Assembly: GCA_903834925.1 (NCBI GenBank)
Contig: CAILLA010000233.1
Span: 1-64,000 of the forward strand
Direction: 5' to 3'
DNA: 64,000 nt
From: an uncultured Schlesneria sp.
GTDB lineage: Bacteria; Planctomycetota; Planctomycetia; Planctomycetales; Planctomycetaceae
The position numbers and the translations under genes were made by a program. The notes beneath the pieces were generated by a model that saw only the letters and a program-made list of their open reading frames with translations, was not told the DNA's origin and did no database searches. Positions 1-8,929 of the stretch are shown one piece after another (positions within the stretch are counted from its first letter, which is position 1; each line of letters opens with the position of its first letter).

Positions 1-124
1 TGACAGAAATTCTGAAATCCGGCACGGAAGTCAGGTTTCAGCCACGAAGAAGTCCGATGCGGTGGCACAGAACCCGAATTATAATCGCTGAAAATAAACT
101 AGAGCGAATCGGAGAACTTGGGGC

Positions 125-544
125 ATGAGTGAAATCGAACCGAAACCGATTGATCCGCACGTCCAACGCGCGGCTGACCCGGTCAGTCTTGCTGGCTTTC
201 GAACGAGTCTGGCCTTGGATCGGACGACGCTTGCCTGGATCAGAACGACTCTTTCGATTGCCGGGTTTGGATTTGGGATGGTCGGATTTTTCCGGGCACT
301 CGAAAAGCAGTCCCCGAGTGCCGAGAGCATTCGGTTACATAACGGTGCTATCCGTTTTGGAACGACGCTGATTGTGTTTGGCATCGTGGCAACGATTCTT
401 GCCGCGTTGTCCCACGTGCGGTCACTACGCAGGCTTCAACGGGGTGAAAACCCCGTTTTGACGCATTGGCCGATGAGCGTCACATTGGCCCTGATGCTGG
501 CCATCCTGGGGTTGGTCGGGCTTTGGTTTGTGTTTGAACGATGA
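125..544 (+). CDS. DUF202 family small membrane protein
   Basis: A 139-residue protein of the DUF202/YidH type. An N-terminal cytoplasmic segment ends in the family's conserved region (residues about 27-45, with FRTSLALDRTTLAWIRT), and three hydrophobic segments follow at about 40-60, 76-97 and 117-137. The family is integral to the inner membrane and has no established function; DUF202 is also found as the C-terminal part of eukaryotic VTC proteins, but no polyphosphate-related domain is present here. The ATG at 125 has a GGAG/GGGG-rich stretch just upstream. The gene stands alone and converges on the secreted protein gene at 666-1424, with a short hairpin between them. Family assignment is confident; function is unknown. 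Confidence 0.85.
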   Translation: MSEIEPKPIDPHVQRAADPVSLAGFRTSLALDRTTLAWIRTTLSIAGFGFGMVGFFRALEKQSPSAESIRLHNGAIRFGTTLIVFGIVATILAALSHVRSLRRLQRGENPVLTHWPMSVTLALMLAILGLVGLWFVFER

Positions 545-570
545 GGATTGTGCGACCGTTATAAATGCTT

Positions 571-593
571 ATCGGCGGCAAGATGCCGCCGAT
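571..593. repeat. Short perfect hairpin between convergent genes
   Basis: Two 10-base arms (ATCGGCGGCA and its complement) surround a 3-base loop. The hairpin lies between the convergent ends of the DUF202 gene and the secreted protein gene. No T-run follows, so a Rho-independent terminator is uncertain. A looser GTGGG..GCGAC / GTCGCCCAC pairing lies just to the right (about 601-655). Confidence 0.55.
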
Positions 594-665
594 ACTGTGT
601 GTGGGTAGGCGACGCCGTAGGGTTACAATGAGACTTCCCTAAATAAGTCGCCCACTTGGACAACG

Positions 666-1424
666 TTACTCGACGGGCATGGGAACGGGCGCTGGCTGTT
701 CGTTCGCCGGAGTTGCCGAGGCTTCTGGCCCAGCGACCTTGGCGGGTGCTTCTGGCGACTGTTGAGTCGTAAACAAACCCAAACCCATTTCGGTCTGCTT
801 GAACTTGTAGCGACCGGTTGACAGTGTGTATTTCGTATTTTGGCCGTTGCCGAGGTTCACATTGATGATCCAGATGCGGTCATTGGTAAATTTCTGCACG
901 GAACCAGGTTTCATGGTGTAGGAAACGCCATTCAACGAATACTGGGCGTCGACCGTGTTCGTCGGTGGGCTGAAGAGGAGTATTTCGCCGTTGTCATAGG
1001 TGACAGAGGGACTTGATTCCGTCACCGCAGGAGTGGAATGCACTGGCGAAATGTCGGGATAAATTCGGCTCGGAGTCGTTTCATTATACACACGAGTCGA
1101 ATCGTTTGGTTGTCGATTGAGAAACGGGGACGATTGTCTGATCGGGGGATAAGCTGGTTGCGAATAATAGATCCCGCCACGAATGACTCGGGGTCCTGGA
1201 CTGTATTCATTGGCATTGGCGTAGCCGTACGTACGACGGGAACCATAAGCGTTGGCCGGATATCCGGTCTCGTACCCTCGATAGCCGCTATATCCGCCGT
1301 ATAGTCCCCCGTAACCGGGTTCTCCAGGCCACGTATAATATTGAGCGAAAGCGACATCGCTCGCTGCGAATGTCGCGAAGCAGGCAACCAACAAAACCCA
1401 TTTTGTTACCGAGCGTTGAAACAT
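666..1424 (-). CDS. Secreted Tyr/Gly/Pro-rich hypothetical protein
   Basis: A 252-residue protein with a clear Sec signal peptide: a basic start, a hydrophobic core at residues about 8-24 and a likely cut after AFA at 25-27. The first part of the mature chain (about 28-95) is rich in Tyr and Gly (repeated YGG/YGxY), typical of low-complexity surface or cell-envelope proteins. Residues about 140-205 look more ordered and beta-rich, and the C-terminus is Pro/Ala/Glu-rich. I do not recognise a characterised domain. Planctomycetes encode many such exported proteins. It is transcribed alone, towards the DUF202 gene. Confidence 0.7.
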   Translation of the reverse strand: MFQRSVTKWVLLVACFATFAASDVAFAQYYTWPGEPGYGGLYGGYSGYRGYETGYPANAYGSRRTYGYANANEYSPGPRVIRGGIYYSQPAYPPIRQSSPFLNRQPNDSTRVYNETTPSRIYPDISPVHSTPAVTESSPSVTYDNGEILLFSPPTNTVDAQYSLNGVSYTMKPGSVQKFTNDRIWIINVNLGNGQNTKYTLSTGRYKFKQTEMGLGLFTTQQSPEAPAKVAGPEASATPANEQPAPVPMPVE

Positions 1425-1596
1425 GATTGTGATCGCTCTTCAAATGCAACTGGTGTCTGTAATCGTTATCACTTTAGATTCAACGCCATGTGATCTGGTC
1501 TGACTAAAACGAACTTCACGAAGTACCGAATAATCTACGACGTTTTAATCGCCTTTACTGTCAAATCGCTCAGGCGATCCGCCCAATCGTCAATCG

Positions 1597-2535
1597 CTAC
1601 GGCATGCGACGGTTGCGAACCCGTTCTTGAAGGTCCGCAATCTGGTTCTGGAGTTGTTCCAAAGTTTTCCCTTCGAAATCCGGATCGATACTCACAGGTT
1701 CATTCAATATCTCCTGCAGCATGCGGATGATTTCAATCTTCCCTTCGATCTTCCCTTCAATTTTTCCTTCGATCTTTCCTTCGATCTTTCCTTCGATCTT
1801 CCCTTCGATCTTCCCTTCCTTGCGTGATGCCTCAATGGCCCATTGCTGGTCGCGGATTGCCTTTTCTCTCGCATCATACATGGCTTTATCCTCGGTGATT
1901 TCTGCAATATGGGTAATGGTCTGTGTTGCCTGCTGGATGGCCGCTTGGGGAAACAGCTTCAACAGTTCCCCCGGTTCATACTCGTGGGCATGTAGCAACC
2001 AGTACAACCAGATATCCAGCAGACTTGCTGTCTCCAGATCCTGCTCGCTGAGATTATACCGCCCCAACTCAATCGTGTGAATTTCTAAAGTGTCATTCAG
2101 GATTCGGCCTGATTCCCGGTCCGCGAACTGGAAAGAGTGGTGTACTTTTTGCGAATCGCTCCACAGAACGCCATCAAGCAGACAAATCGAAAACGCGGGT
2201 TTCAGTTCTACATAGTCGTCACCGGCCTTGAGTTGTCCGGCATAGATCTCGCAACCGTAAAATACAATCCGCTGGATCAACCCGCTAAAAACCGTCAGTT
2301 GCATTTCGATATCGTAGATCGCTCCCGATTGATCGACCGCCTTAATATCCAGAATCGTAAGTTTGTCGTCCTTAAAATCCTGTAGGTTATACGGATTTTC
2401 GATCGTCACATCGATAATCGGTTTGGGCAATTTAAGGATGGCATTGAGCAAGCTGATCAGTGCCAATTTGTTTTCCGGGCTACCGAAAATCTTTTTGAAC
2501 GCGAAGTCGTTGATGGGGCGAATACCAATCGGCAT
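1597..2535 (-). CDS. Rpn family PD-(D/E)XK recombination-promoting nuclease
   Basis: A 312-residue member of the Rpn/PDDEXK_2 family (often annotated as putative transposase; characterised relatives in E. coli are DNA endonucleases that promote RecA-independent recombination). The N-terminus has the family opening (IRPINDFAFKKIFG, residues 5-18). The nuclease core is visible as LTILDIKA at about 58-65 followed by YDIEMQ at about 74-79, an Asp...ExQ variant of the catalytic motif. After a helical region the chain runs into a Lys-Ile-Glu-Gly tandem repeat (about residues 235-265) encoded by a 12-bp DNA repeat, then a coiled-coil-like tail. It is flanked by stretches without genes, consistent with a mobile, single-gene family. 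No inverted repeats or target duplication were found. Confidence 0.85.
   Translation of the reverse strand: MPIGIRPINDFAFKKIFGSPENKLALISLLNAILKLPKPIIDVTIENPYNLQDFKDDKLTILDIKAVDQSGAIYDIEMQLTVFSGLIQRIVFYGCEIYAGQLKAGDDYVELKPAFSICLLDGVLWSDSQKVHHSFQFADRESGRILNDTLEIHTIELGRYNLSEQDLETASLLDIWLYWLLHAHEYEPGELLKLFPQAAIQQATQTITHIAEITEDKAMYDAREKAIRDQQWAIEASRKEGKIEGKIEGKIEGKIEGKIEGKIEGKIEIIRMLQEILNEPVSIDPDFEGKTLEQLQNQIADLQERVRNRRMP
1735..1820. repeat. 12-bp tandem repeat inside the Rpn gene
   Basis: About seven copies of a 12-base unit (plus-strand form CTTCCCTTCGAT with C/T and A/G variants) lie end to end. On the coding strand each unit encodes Lys-Ile-Glu-Gly. The period is a whole number of codons, so gain or loss of units keeps the frame. 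Unit variants differ mostly at synonymous positions. Confidence 0.9.
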
Positions 2536-2850
2536 GATGTTTCATCCAGTGTTATTGGCAATCCTTGTCTTTTTGAATCCTCGTCGCAAGACAAACCGGT
2601 TGATCAAGATACCGGAAACGTGGGATCAACGCACCTATTCTGGTTAACGGAAATGCTCACAATGCCCCGCGAAATGCGATATCTGTGGCCACAGATCATT
2701 ACGACTCAAATCAAAACTCCCGGCTGGATTATTCGTGTTTTTTAGCACTGACGAACGACCGTCGAGCGGCGGTTACTTCAGATTCCGATGAGAAGCGACC
2801 ATCAGAATTGAAGCAATAGACCATTGAAGTGATTGTCCGCAGCGTTCAGC
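2536..2850. other. Intergenic stretch, no gene seen
   Basis: 315 bases between two minus-strand genes. I see no open frame with a plausible ribosome-binding site, no tRNA-like fold and no clear terminator. It presumably holds the promoter of the Rpn gene. Confidence 0.5.
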
Positions 2851-3879
2851 TTAGGGAATTTCCCTGCCGACCACGACGATGTGTTGGCCGCGTGGGATTG
2901 GTGAGACCCACGCTTGGGCCAGGACAACTCCGTCAACGCCTGCGACGACAGGCCACGGTGCCATATCGATATGATCAAAGTCGTGCAGGTAGCCGACAGT
3001 GTCACCGGCCTTGACCCTGGTTCCGCATTCCAGCACTGCTTCGTAGTGTCCGTCGAATGGTGCGACCGTAAAACAGGCTCGGTCAACCATTTCCAGTTTG
3101 CGCTGCGTTCCCGCCTTGTGGTATGCGATCGGTTCGATCTGGCCCTTTAATTGTCCGTTGTGAATCGCTGCCGCCAGAACGCCGTGTCGACCGTATCGAA
3201 CCCCTTCGGGATTCACGGCACAGCCCCATCCCAGTTCTGTACCGACGGTGATTTTACCGAGTCGCTCGGCTTCGCTCGGCAATAATCCTGGCGTGACGTT
3301 CTGGTACACCATCAGGCTGGGAGTTCCGAACCAACGAGCGGTCTCTTCGATCTTTTTCGCCAGAACGGGGTCTTCGACGGGATGGTAATTGGCACAGATC
3401 GAAAACCGAGCCACGTTGCCGCCGGAGTGCAAGTCGATCACGACGTGGACTCGCGGCCAGATGTATTGCCGGACGAACGCTGCGATCCGATGAGTGATTC
3501 CAGATAATGCCGGCTGAACACCGGCTCCTTCAACGAACGCACGATTCAGATTGACCCGATCATCAGGACTGCTTTCACGAGTTCCCGCCCGAAACGCCGA
3601 AGGATTGAGCACGGGGATGAGAATGATTCGCCCTACGACATCGTTTAAATCGATTTCACGAATGAGGTGTTTCAGGACGACTGGTCCCTCGTATTCGTTC
3701 CCGTGATTTGAGCCGAACGAAACCAGACCTTCATTCGGTTTTGCGTTCGGACCGACGAAGACCGTCAGCGGAATCAAGTGGTCGCCCCAGATACTGTCGT
3801 GCTCCAGAGCCAGCCAATAATCACGGCGACCTGGGGAATCGAGATCAAGCTGGTTCGGACGGGCAACAACGCGAGACAT
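2851..3879 (-). CDS. Succinylglutamate desuccinylase/aspartoacylase-like zinc hydrolase
   Basis: A 342-residue protein of the M14-like AstE/ASPA superfamily, zinc enzymes that cleave N-acyl groups from amino acids or related amides. The metal site is readable: HGNE at residues 59-62 gives the His and Glu ligands, and DLHSGG at 149-154 supplies the third ligand His. DDRVNLNR (about 106-113) matches the substrate-binding Arg-Asn motif, and a Glu in VGTELGW (about 212-218) is a candidate catalytic base. No signal peptide is seen, so it is probably cytoplasmic. It follows the DUF1501 gene on the same strand by 30 bases, so co-transcription with the PSD1-DUF1501 pair is likely. The substrate cannot be told from sequence. 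Confidence 0.85.
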   Translation of the reverse strand: MSRVVARPNQLDLDSPGRRDYWLALEHDSIWGDHLIPLTVFVGPNAKPNEGLVSFGSNHGNEYEGPVVLKHLIREIDLNDVVGRIILIPVLNPSAFRAGTRESSPDDRVNLNRAFVEGAGVQPALSGITHRIAAFVRQYIWPRVHVVIDLHSGGNVARFSICANYHPVEDPVLAKKIEETARWFGTPSLMVYQNVTPGLLPSEAERLGKITVGTELGWGCAVNPEGVRYGRHGVLAAAIHNGQLKGQIEPIAYHKAGTQRKLEMVDRACFTVAPFDGHYEAVLECGTRVKAGDTVGYLHDFDHIDMAPWPVVAGVDGVVLAQAWVSPIPRGQHIVVVGREIP

Positions 3880-3909
3880 ATCAAAAAACTTTCTGAAAAC
3901 GTTTCCAGG

Positions 3910-5337
3910 TTAGGCAAGAATGTCGTGAACGATCTGGCCATGCACATCGGTCAGGCGGAAGTCTCGTCCGGCATATCGGTAAGTCAGGCGTTCATGGTCA
4001 AAGCCGAGTAAGTGCAGCATCGTGGCGTGTAGGTCGTGAACACTGGTTGGTTTCTCAACCGCTTTGAAGCCGAAATCGTCGGTTGCTCCGTACGCCGTGC
4101 CCCCTCGGATACCGCCCCCTGCCAGCCAGACACTGAATCCATAGTGGTTATGGTCGCGACCAAGCTGTGATTTGCCGTCGCCGCCGAGTTCGACGGTTGG
4201 CGTCCGTCCGAACTCACCACCGCAAACGATCAGTGTCCCTTCAAACATTCCTCGCTGCTTCAAATCAGTCATCAGCGCGGCAATTGGTTGATCGATCTGA
4301 CCCGCCAGTTGACGATGGTTCTTTTCGATCTGAGCATGATTGTCCCACGGCTGGCCGGCCCCATGCCATAACTGGACGTAACGGACTCCCCGTTCCAACA
4401 GTCGCCGAGCAATCAATGTCTGACGAGCATGCACACCCGGGCCGTAAAGCTCTTGAATATGTTTGGGTTCGTCTGAAACATCGAACGCATCGGCAGCTTC
4501 GGTTTGCATGCGGAATGCCAGTTCGAACGATTGAATCCGCGATTCCAGACGTGTGTCGACTCGTGATTCGCGATGTTCTGTATTCAAGGCTTTCAACAGG
4601 TCCAATTGCCGTCGCTGCATTGTCGATGAAGCGTGCGGACTGCGGATGTTCTCGATCAGTTTGTCGATCTGCTGATGCTGCGGATCAACATAGGTTCCCT
4701 GATAGATCCCTGGCAGGAAGCCAGATTGCCAGTTTTCCGAATCCTTGATCGGCAGGCCGTTGGGGCACATTGCCACGAAACCGGGCAGATTTCGATTTTC
4801 GGAACCGAGTCCATACAACACCCAGGCTCCAACACTGGGGCGAGCCTGAACCGAATCACCGCAATTCATCAGCATCAACGAGGGTTCGTGGTTGGGGACA
4901 TGTGCGTACATCGAACGAATAACGGCGATGTCATCTGCATGGGCCGCCGTCTTCGCAAAGAGTTCGCTGATTTCCAGGCCGCTTTGACCGTATTTCTGGA
5001 AAGAGAAGGGTGACGGGAATGCAGCACCGGTTTTTCGCTCGGTCGTCAGATTGACAGGAGCGGGCTGGCCAGCAAATTTCTCCAACGCGGGTTTCGGGTC
5101 GAAGGTGTCGACATGCGATGGTCCGCCATTCAGAAAGAAATGGATGACTCGTTTGATTCGCCCAGGAAAATGAGGCGATTTCGCCGCGACGCCCCCTTCC
5201 GTGAGTTCCGTGGCTCCTCGGGCGTCGCGAGCTTTTTGATCTTCGAACAGACCAGCCAACGCGAGCGCACCCAGACCCATACCTGATCGTTCCAGCAGGG
5301 ATCGTCGAGTCAGCGGCACGTGTAATTGATGCTTCAT
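3910..5337 (-). CDS. DUF1501 domain protein, Tat-exported (copy 1)
   Basis: A 475-residue DUF1501 (sulfatase-fold-like) protein, a family greatly expanded in Planctomycetes. The N-terminus has a twin-arginine motif (TRRSLL at 10-15) followed by a Gly/Ala/Leu-rich hydrophobic stretch, so export by the Tat pathway is likely. Family landmarks are FLNGGPSHVDTFDPKP (about 67-82), GGEFGRTP (about 371-378) and the closing segment HDLHATMLHLLGFDHERLTYRY near the C-terminus. The biochemical role is unestablished. It starts 6 bases after the PSD1 gene, a near-universal pairing in this phylum, and its C-terminus closely resembles that of the second copy at 40045-41424. Confidence 0.92.
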   Translation of the reverse strand: MKHQLHVPLTRRSLLERSGMGLGALALAGLFEDQKARDARGATELTEGGVAAKSPHFPGRIKRVIHFFLNGGPSHVDTFDPKPALEKFAGQPAPVNLTTERKTGAAFPSPFSFQKYGQSGLEISELFAKTAAHADDIAVIRSMYAHVPNHEPSLMLMNCGDSVQARPSVGAWVLYGLGSENRNLPGFVAMCPNGLPIKDSENWQSGFLPGIYQGTYVDPQHQQIDKLIENIRSPHASSTMQRRQLDLLKALNTEHRESRVDTRLESRIQSFELAFRMQTEAADAFDVSDEPKHIQELYGPGVHARQTLIARRLLERGVRYVQLWHGAGQPWDNHAQIEKNHRQLAGQIDQPIAALMTDLKQRGMFEGTLIVCGGEFGRTPTVELGGDGKSQLGRDHNHYGFSVWLAGGGIRGGTAYGATDDFGFKAVEKPTSVHDLHATMLHLLGFDHERLTYRYAGRDFRLTDVHGQIVHDILA

Positions 5338-5343
5338 GTTGGT

Positions 5344-8300
5344 TCAGTCTACAAACATTAGTTCGTTGGCGATCAACAACACCTGAGCAAGTTGTTCCCA
5401 TCCGCTGAGAAGTTTCGGCGTCGAACCCGCGAAATCCCGTTCGGACTTCCACGACAATACATTTGAGGCACCCGATTTTTCCCCGTTTGACACGTCGACA
5501 ATTTCAGGTGCCCAAAGGTATTGATCGCTATTCAGATCTCCATTGATATCGACGACGAAATCGAGTGTGTCTCCTTTTTTCAAAGCTACACTTTCGACGT
5601 TCATCGTCTGACGCTGGTTATGAAGTACCTGCGACATCAGCATCCCTTCAGTGCTGGAAAAGATCCAGCAGCGGATTCCGTTCCCTGCGGCGACTTCATG
5701 GATTGCAGTCGATGAAATCGAAAAACGACCATCATGCGGTGCCACCCAACGGCGAATTGAACAGTGTTTGATGTCATTTCCCGGGTGACCTCCCTGAGCC
5801 GTCAATTGGACCCAGCCAAGTGTGGCGTCAGGGAATTGAGTCCCCCCCTGCCAGGCCGTACCGGAAAAGTGAGGCAACGCCTGAAACGTTTTCAGTTGTT
5901 TGGCCGTCTCATCCAATTCCCCGTAACCATATTGCCAAGCAAGCGACTCTCTCGTAGGGCCTGGTGTCGGTTCTGCGGTCTCGGCGTCGAGAAACTTTTG
6001 TGCAACGTCTAGCTGTTGAGCGGTCGGCTCGCGCTGAAAGACGGTCCGATAAAGTTGCCGAAGTTTTTGCTCAGGCGGCTCGTTGGTTGCCTCGCTGTTG
6101 ATCCGTTCGACAAGTGCTTGTGCCTGCTGAGCCACAAAAGGGTGATTCAACGCGAACAGGGCCTGCTGCGGAACGGTGGTTTCGCTGCGGACGGGAATGT
6201 GCAAATCGGGATTGGGGAAATCAAAGATGCGCAATGTTGTTGCCAGAAATTGACGATCGACCAATCCATAAAGCGTCCGTCGCCGATTCACGGTTCCATT
6301 GCCTGCGAACAGATCAGCGGCTCGACCGCCCATCTGCGTGTCCAGACGGCCAGAAATTGCCAGCAGGCTATCTCGAAACTCTTCGAACGAAAGTCGCCTG
6401 ACATTCATACGAGAGAGCAACCGATTCTCGGGATCGATCTGTGCGGCCAATGTTGATCGCACAGACGCCGTTGATGCGATTTCACGAGGAAGCGCGTCGG
6501 CCGGTATCAGGTCGCGATCCGTTTGAAGAGATCCGTCGGAACTCTGTTGATAGGTGCTGGAAAGCAGTATCAATCGGTGAAGTTGTTTTGTGCTCCACCC
6601 ATCCACCACGAATCGACCTGCCAGCCAGTCGAGCAATTCCGGGTGGCTGGGCGGTTCCGCTCGGATTCCAAAGTCACTTGGCGTTCTTACCAGTCCGGCT
6701 CCAAAGTGATGTTGCCAGACTCGATTGACCCAGACTCGGGCGGTCAGAGGATTGGCAGGTTCGATAATTGCGTTTGCCAATTCCATTCGACCGCTTCCAG
6801 TCGTGAATGGAGTGGGTTCTGGTCCCGCAAGAACGGAAAGAAAATGCCGAGTCACTTCCGGGCCACGATTCACTGGATTCCCTCGCCGGAAGACACGGGA
6901 GGAGCGAATCAATGCTCGATCAACGAGCGACACCGCATGAGCCGGAGCCAGCGGGGATTGAATCAACCACCGATCAACCTCACCCTGCAGTTTCCAAAGT
7001 TCGGTGACCGAACCACTGTCGAAATATAATTCCGTCGAAACAATCGCTTCGTCAGGAACAAGACAAGGCGAAGCTGGGCCATACAGAATTTGCCGTAAGG
7101 CTTCTGAGTCTTCCGAAGGTAATTTCTCAGGCGGCGGACCGCCTGCTTTATTTGCGACATCGCAGGCATCTTTCCATTCTCGATCAACGTCCTGCAATAG
7201 CTTACCATATCGTTCTGCCACTTCTCGCATTGACTTGGGAGGTTGTCCCAACGCGGATCGGACGCGAGGGTTCGCGGCCGACAAGCCGTCTGAAAAATAT
7301 CGGACAATCTCAGCGGACTTTTCAGGAAACTCGTCTGCCTTCAATTGCGTAAATCGCCGCCAGGGTCCGAAAATGGAGTCTTCGATTCCGGCACGGGATT
7401 CGAGCCAGGCTTCCCAGCGGCGAACGAACGTCGGGATCAGGTCTGTCGTCGCCAGCACCTGATCAAAGCCCTCTTCGGGATATTTCGAGAGTTCCGTTTG
7501 AGCGACAAGGTAGTCCGTAATTCGTTGTCGCACACGATCAGCCGCTTCGTTCCGCTTGGTTAAAGTGGTCTCTTTCAGTTTCTGCTGCCGTTGTGACAAT
7601 TCCTTTTCAAAGGCGGCATAGGCATCGTCGCGGTTTGATGGATCGGCGATGGCCTGCATTCGTTCCGTCGAATTCAGAAACACGCCGTATAAGGAATAAT
7701 AATCCGCCGTCGGAATGGGATCGTATTTATGATCGTGACAGCGGGCACAGGCGACGGTTAATCCCATTGTTCCTCGCGTGACCACATCGATTCGATCATC
7801 AATGATGTCGTGAGTCACCCCCAGGAAGCGACGCCCCAGCGTGAGAAATCCCATCGCTGCTTGAGCACCACGATCCTGAGCGGCTGCCTGGTCGGCAGCA
7901 ATCTGTAGCAGCAGAAACTGGTTATACGGAAGATCGCCGTTGAAGGCGTTGACGACCCAGTCTCGGTAAGCAGGGGCATGGACCCAGAACCGTTCCTCCC
8001 GACCGTAGACGTAGCCTTTGGTATCTGCATAACGAGCGACATCCAGCCAGTGCCGGGCCCACTGTTCACCGTACCGCGGCGAATCAAGCAATCGTTCGAC
8101 CAGCTTTTCATAGGCGTTCGCGGACGGATCATTCACGAACGTTTCGACTTGTTCGAACGTGGGCGGCAACCCTGTCAAATCAAGCGTCACGCGGCGAATA
8201 AGGGTTCGCCGATCCGCAACAGGCGAGGGAGAAAGCCCGGCTTCTTCGAGTTTGGTAAGAATAAATCGATCGACCGGAGTTCTTTCCCATTTGCCATCTT

Positions 8301-8814
8301 TCACCTCTGGCAATGCCGGGTCACGAACTGGCTGAAACGCCCAATGTCGACGCTGAGTTTCTGCAAGTTTGTCGCTCGTCTCCGTCAATGATGCTGGCCA
8401 AGGAGCACCCAGCAAAATCCATTGCTCAAGATCCTGAATCTGCTTGTCCTTGAGTTTTTCATTTGGGGGCATCTTTACATCCCCCACGTGACGAACGACG
8501 TTTATTAACAGGCTTTTGTCAGGTTTGCCTGGAACGATCGCCGGCCCATGGTCGCCACCGGTCAGCAGCGCGGCCCGAGAATCCAACCGCAGCCCTGCTT
8601 CTTGTTTGACCGACCCATGACATTTTTGGCAATGCTCAACCAGCAACGGACGGATGTTCGTCTCAAACAGGTTGGTGCCATTGTCGGCAGACAGGCCCAT
8701 TGGTGCGGCGAATAAAAAAAATTCCAGGATGGACAAAAACACGAGCTGAGGCAAGCCGAGACGCCGCCCGGCTCGAATTTTTCGACCAACATTATTTAGA
8801 AGCCGAATCATCAA
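5344..8814 (-). CDS. PSD1 / DUF1549-DUF1553 protein with cytochrome c site (copy 1)
   Basis: A 1156-residue exported protein. An N-terminal hydrophobic segment (about 23-42) is followed by a planctomycete-type cytochrome c domain (PSC1) with CQKCH at 62-66. The DUF1549 domain (about 165-380) contains a second CxxCH (CARCH near 345), and DUF1553 occupies the C-terminal half. Unusually, residues about 970-1110 form an extra beta-rich segment (with FSGTAW, WVAPHDGRFSIS and DFVVDINGDLNSDQY) that looks like a carbohydrate-binding-type sandwich set before the final DUF1553 helix (ANELMFVD). A role in redox-linked or polysaccharide-related periplasmic chemistry is inferred, not shown. It is the first gene of a likely operon with DUF1501 and the AstE-like hydrolase. 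Confidence 0.9.
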   Translation of the reverse strand: MMIRLLNNVGRKIRAGRRLGLPQLVFLSILEFFLFAAPMGLSADNGTNLFETNIRPLLVEHCQKCHGSVKQEAGLRLDSRAALLTGGDHGPAIVPGKPDKSLLINVVRHVGDVKMPPNEKLKDKQIQDLEQWILLGAPWPASLTETSDKLAETQRRHWAFQPVRDPALPEVKDGKWERTPVDRFILTKLEEAGLSPSPVADRRTLIRRVTLDLTGLPPTFEQVETFVNDPSANAYEKLVERLLDSPRYGEQWARHWLDVARYADTKGYVYGREERFWVHAPAYRDWVVNAFNGDLPYNQFLLLQIAADQAAAQDRGAQAAMGFLTLGRRFLGVTHDIIDDRIDVVTRGTMGLTVACARCHDHKYDPIPTADYYSLYGVFLNSTERMQAIADPSNRDDAYAAFEKELSQRQQKLKETTLTKRNEAADRVRQRITDYLVAQTELSKYPEEGFDQVLATTDLIPTFVRRWEAWLESRAGIEDSIFGPWRRFTQLKADEFPEKSAEIVRYFSDGLSAANPRVRSALGQPPKSMREVAERYGKLLQDVDREWKDACDVANKAGGPPPEKLPSEDSEALRQILYGPASPCLVPDEAIVSTELYFDSGSVTELWKLQGEVDRWLIQSPLAPAHAVSLVDRALIRSSRVFRRGNPVNRGPEVTRHFLSVLAGPEPTPFTTGSGRMELANAIIEPANPLTARVWVNRVWQHHFGAGLVRTPSDFGIRAEPPSHPELLDWLAGRFVVDGWSTKQLHRLILLSSTYQQSSDGSLQTDRDLIPADALPREIASTASVRSTLAAQIDPENRLLSRMNVRRLSFEEFRDSLLAISGRLDTQMGGRAADLFAGNGTVNRRRTLYGLVDRQFLATTLRIFDFPNPDLHIPVRSETTVPQQALFALNHPFVAQQAQALVERINSEATNEPPEQKLRQLYRTVFQREPTAQQLDVAQKFLDAETAEPTPGPTRESLAWQYGYGELDETAKQLKTFQALPHFSGTAWQGGTQFPDATLGWVQLTAQGGHPGNDIKHCSIRRWVAPHDGRFSISSTAIHEVAAGNGIRCWIFSSTEGMLMSQVLHNQRQTMNVESVALKKGDTLDFVVDINGDLNSDQYLWAPEIVDVSNGEKSGASNVLSWKSERDFAGSTPKLLSGWEQLAQVLLIANELMFVD

Positions 8815-8929
8815 TCCGTTGTGTCCCGTGGTTTAGCCCGCTTCTCAAATCAACGCCCGCAGCGACACTATAGATAAACAATCGTTGATCAAAACGCGAG
8901 AACCAACCAAAGAGAAAGTAAAACGAACC

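Noticed and set aside
1735-1820. Possible CRISPR-like array
   Set aside because: Units are 12 bp, contiguous and coding, without spacers.
1597-2535. Complete insertion sequence around the Rpn gene
   Set aside because: No terminal inverted repeats or target duplication could be found by eye.
4167-4748. 193-codon plus-strand frame
   Set aside because: Antisense shadow of the DUF1501 gene; composition is Arg/Ser/Pro-rich as expected from a complementary frame.
6523-7029. 168-codon plus-strand frame
   Set aside because: Antisense shadow of the PSD1 gene without domain signals.
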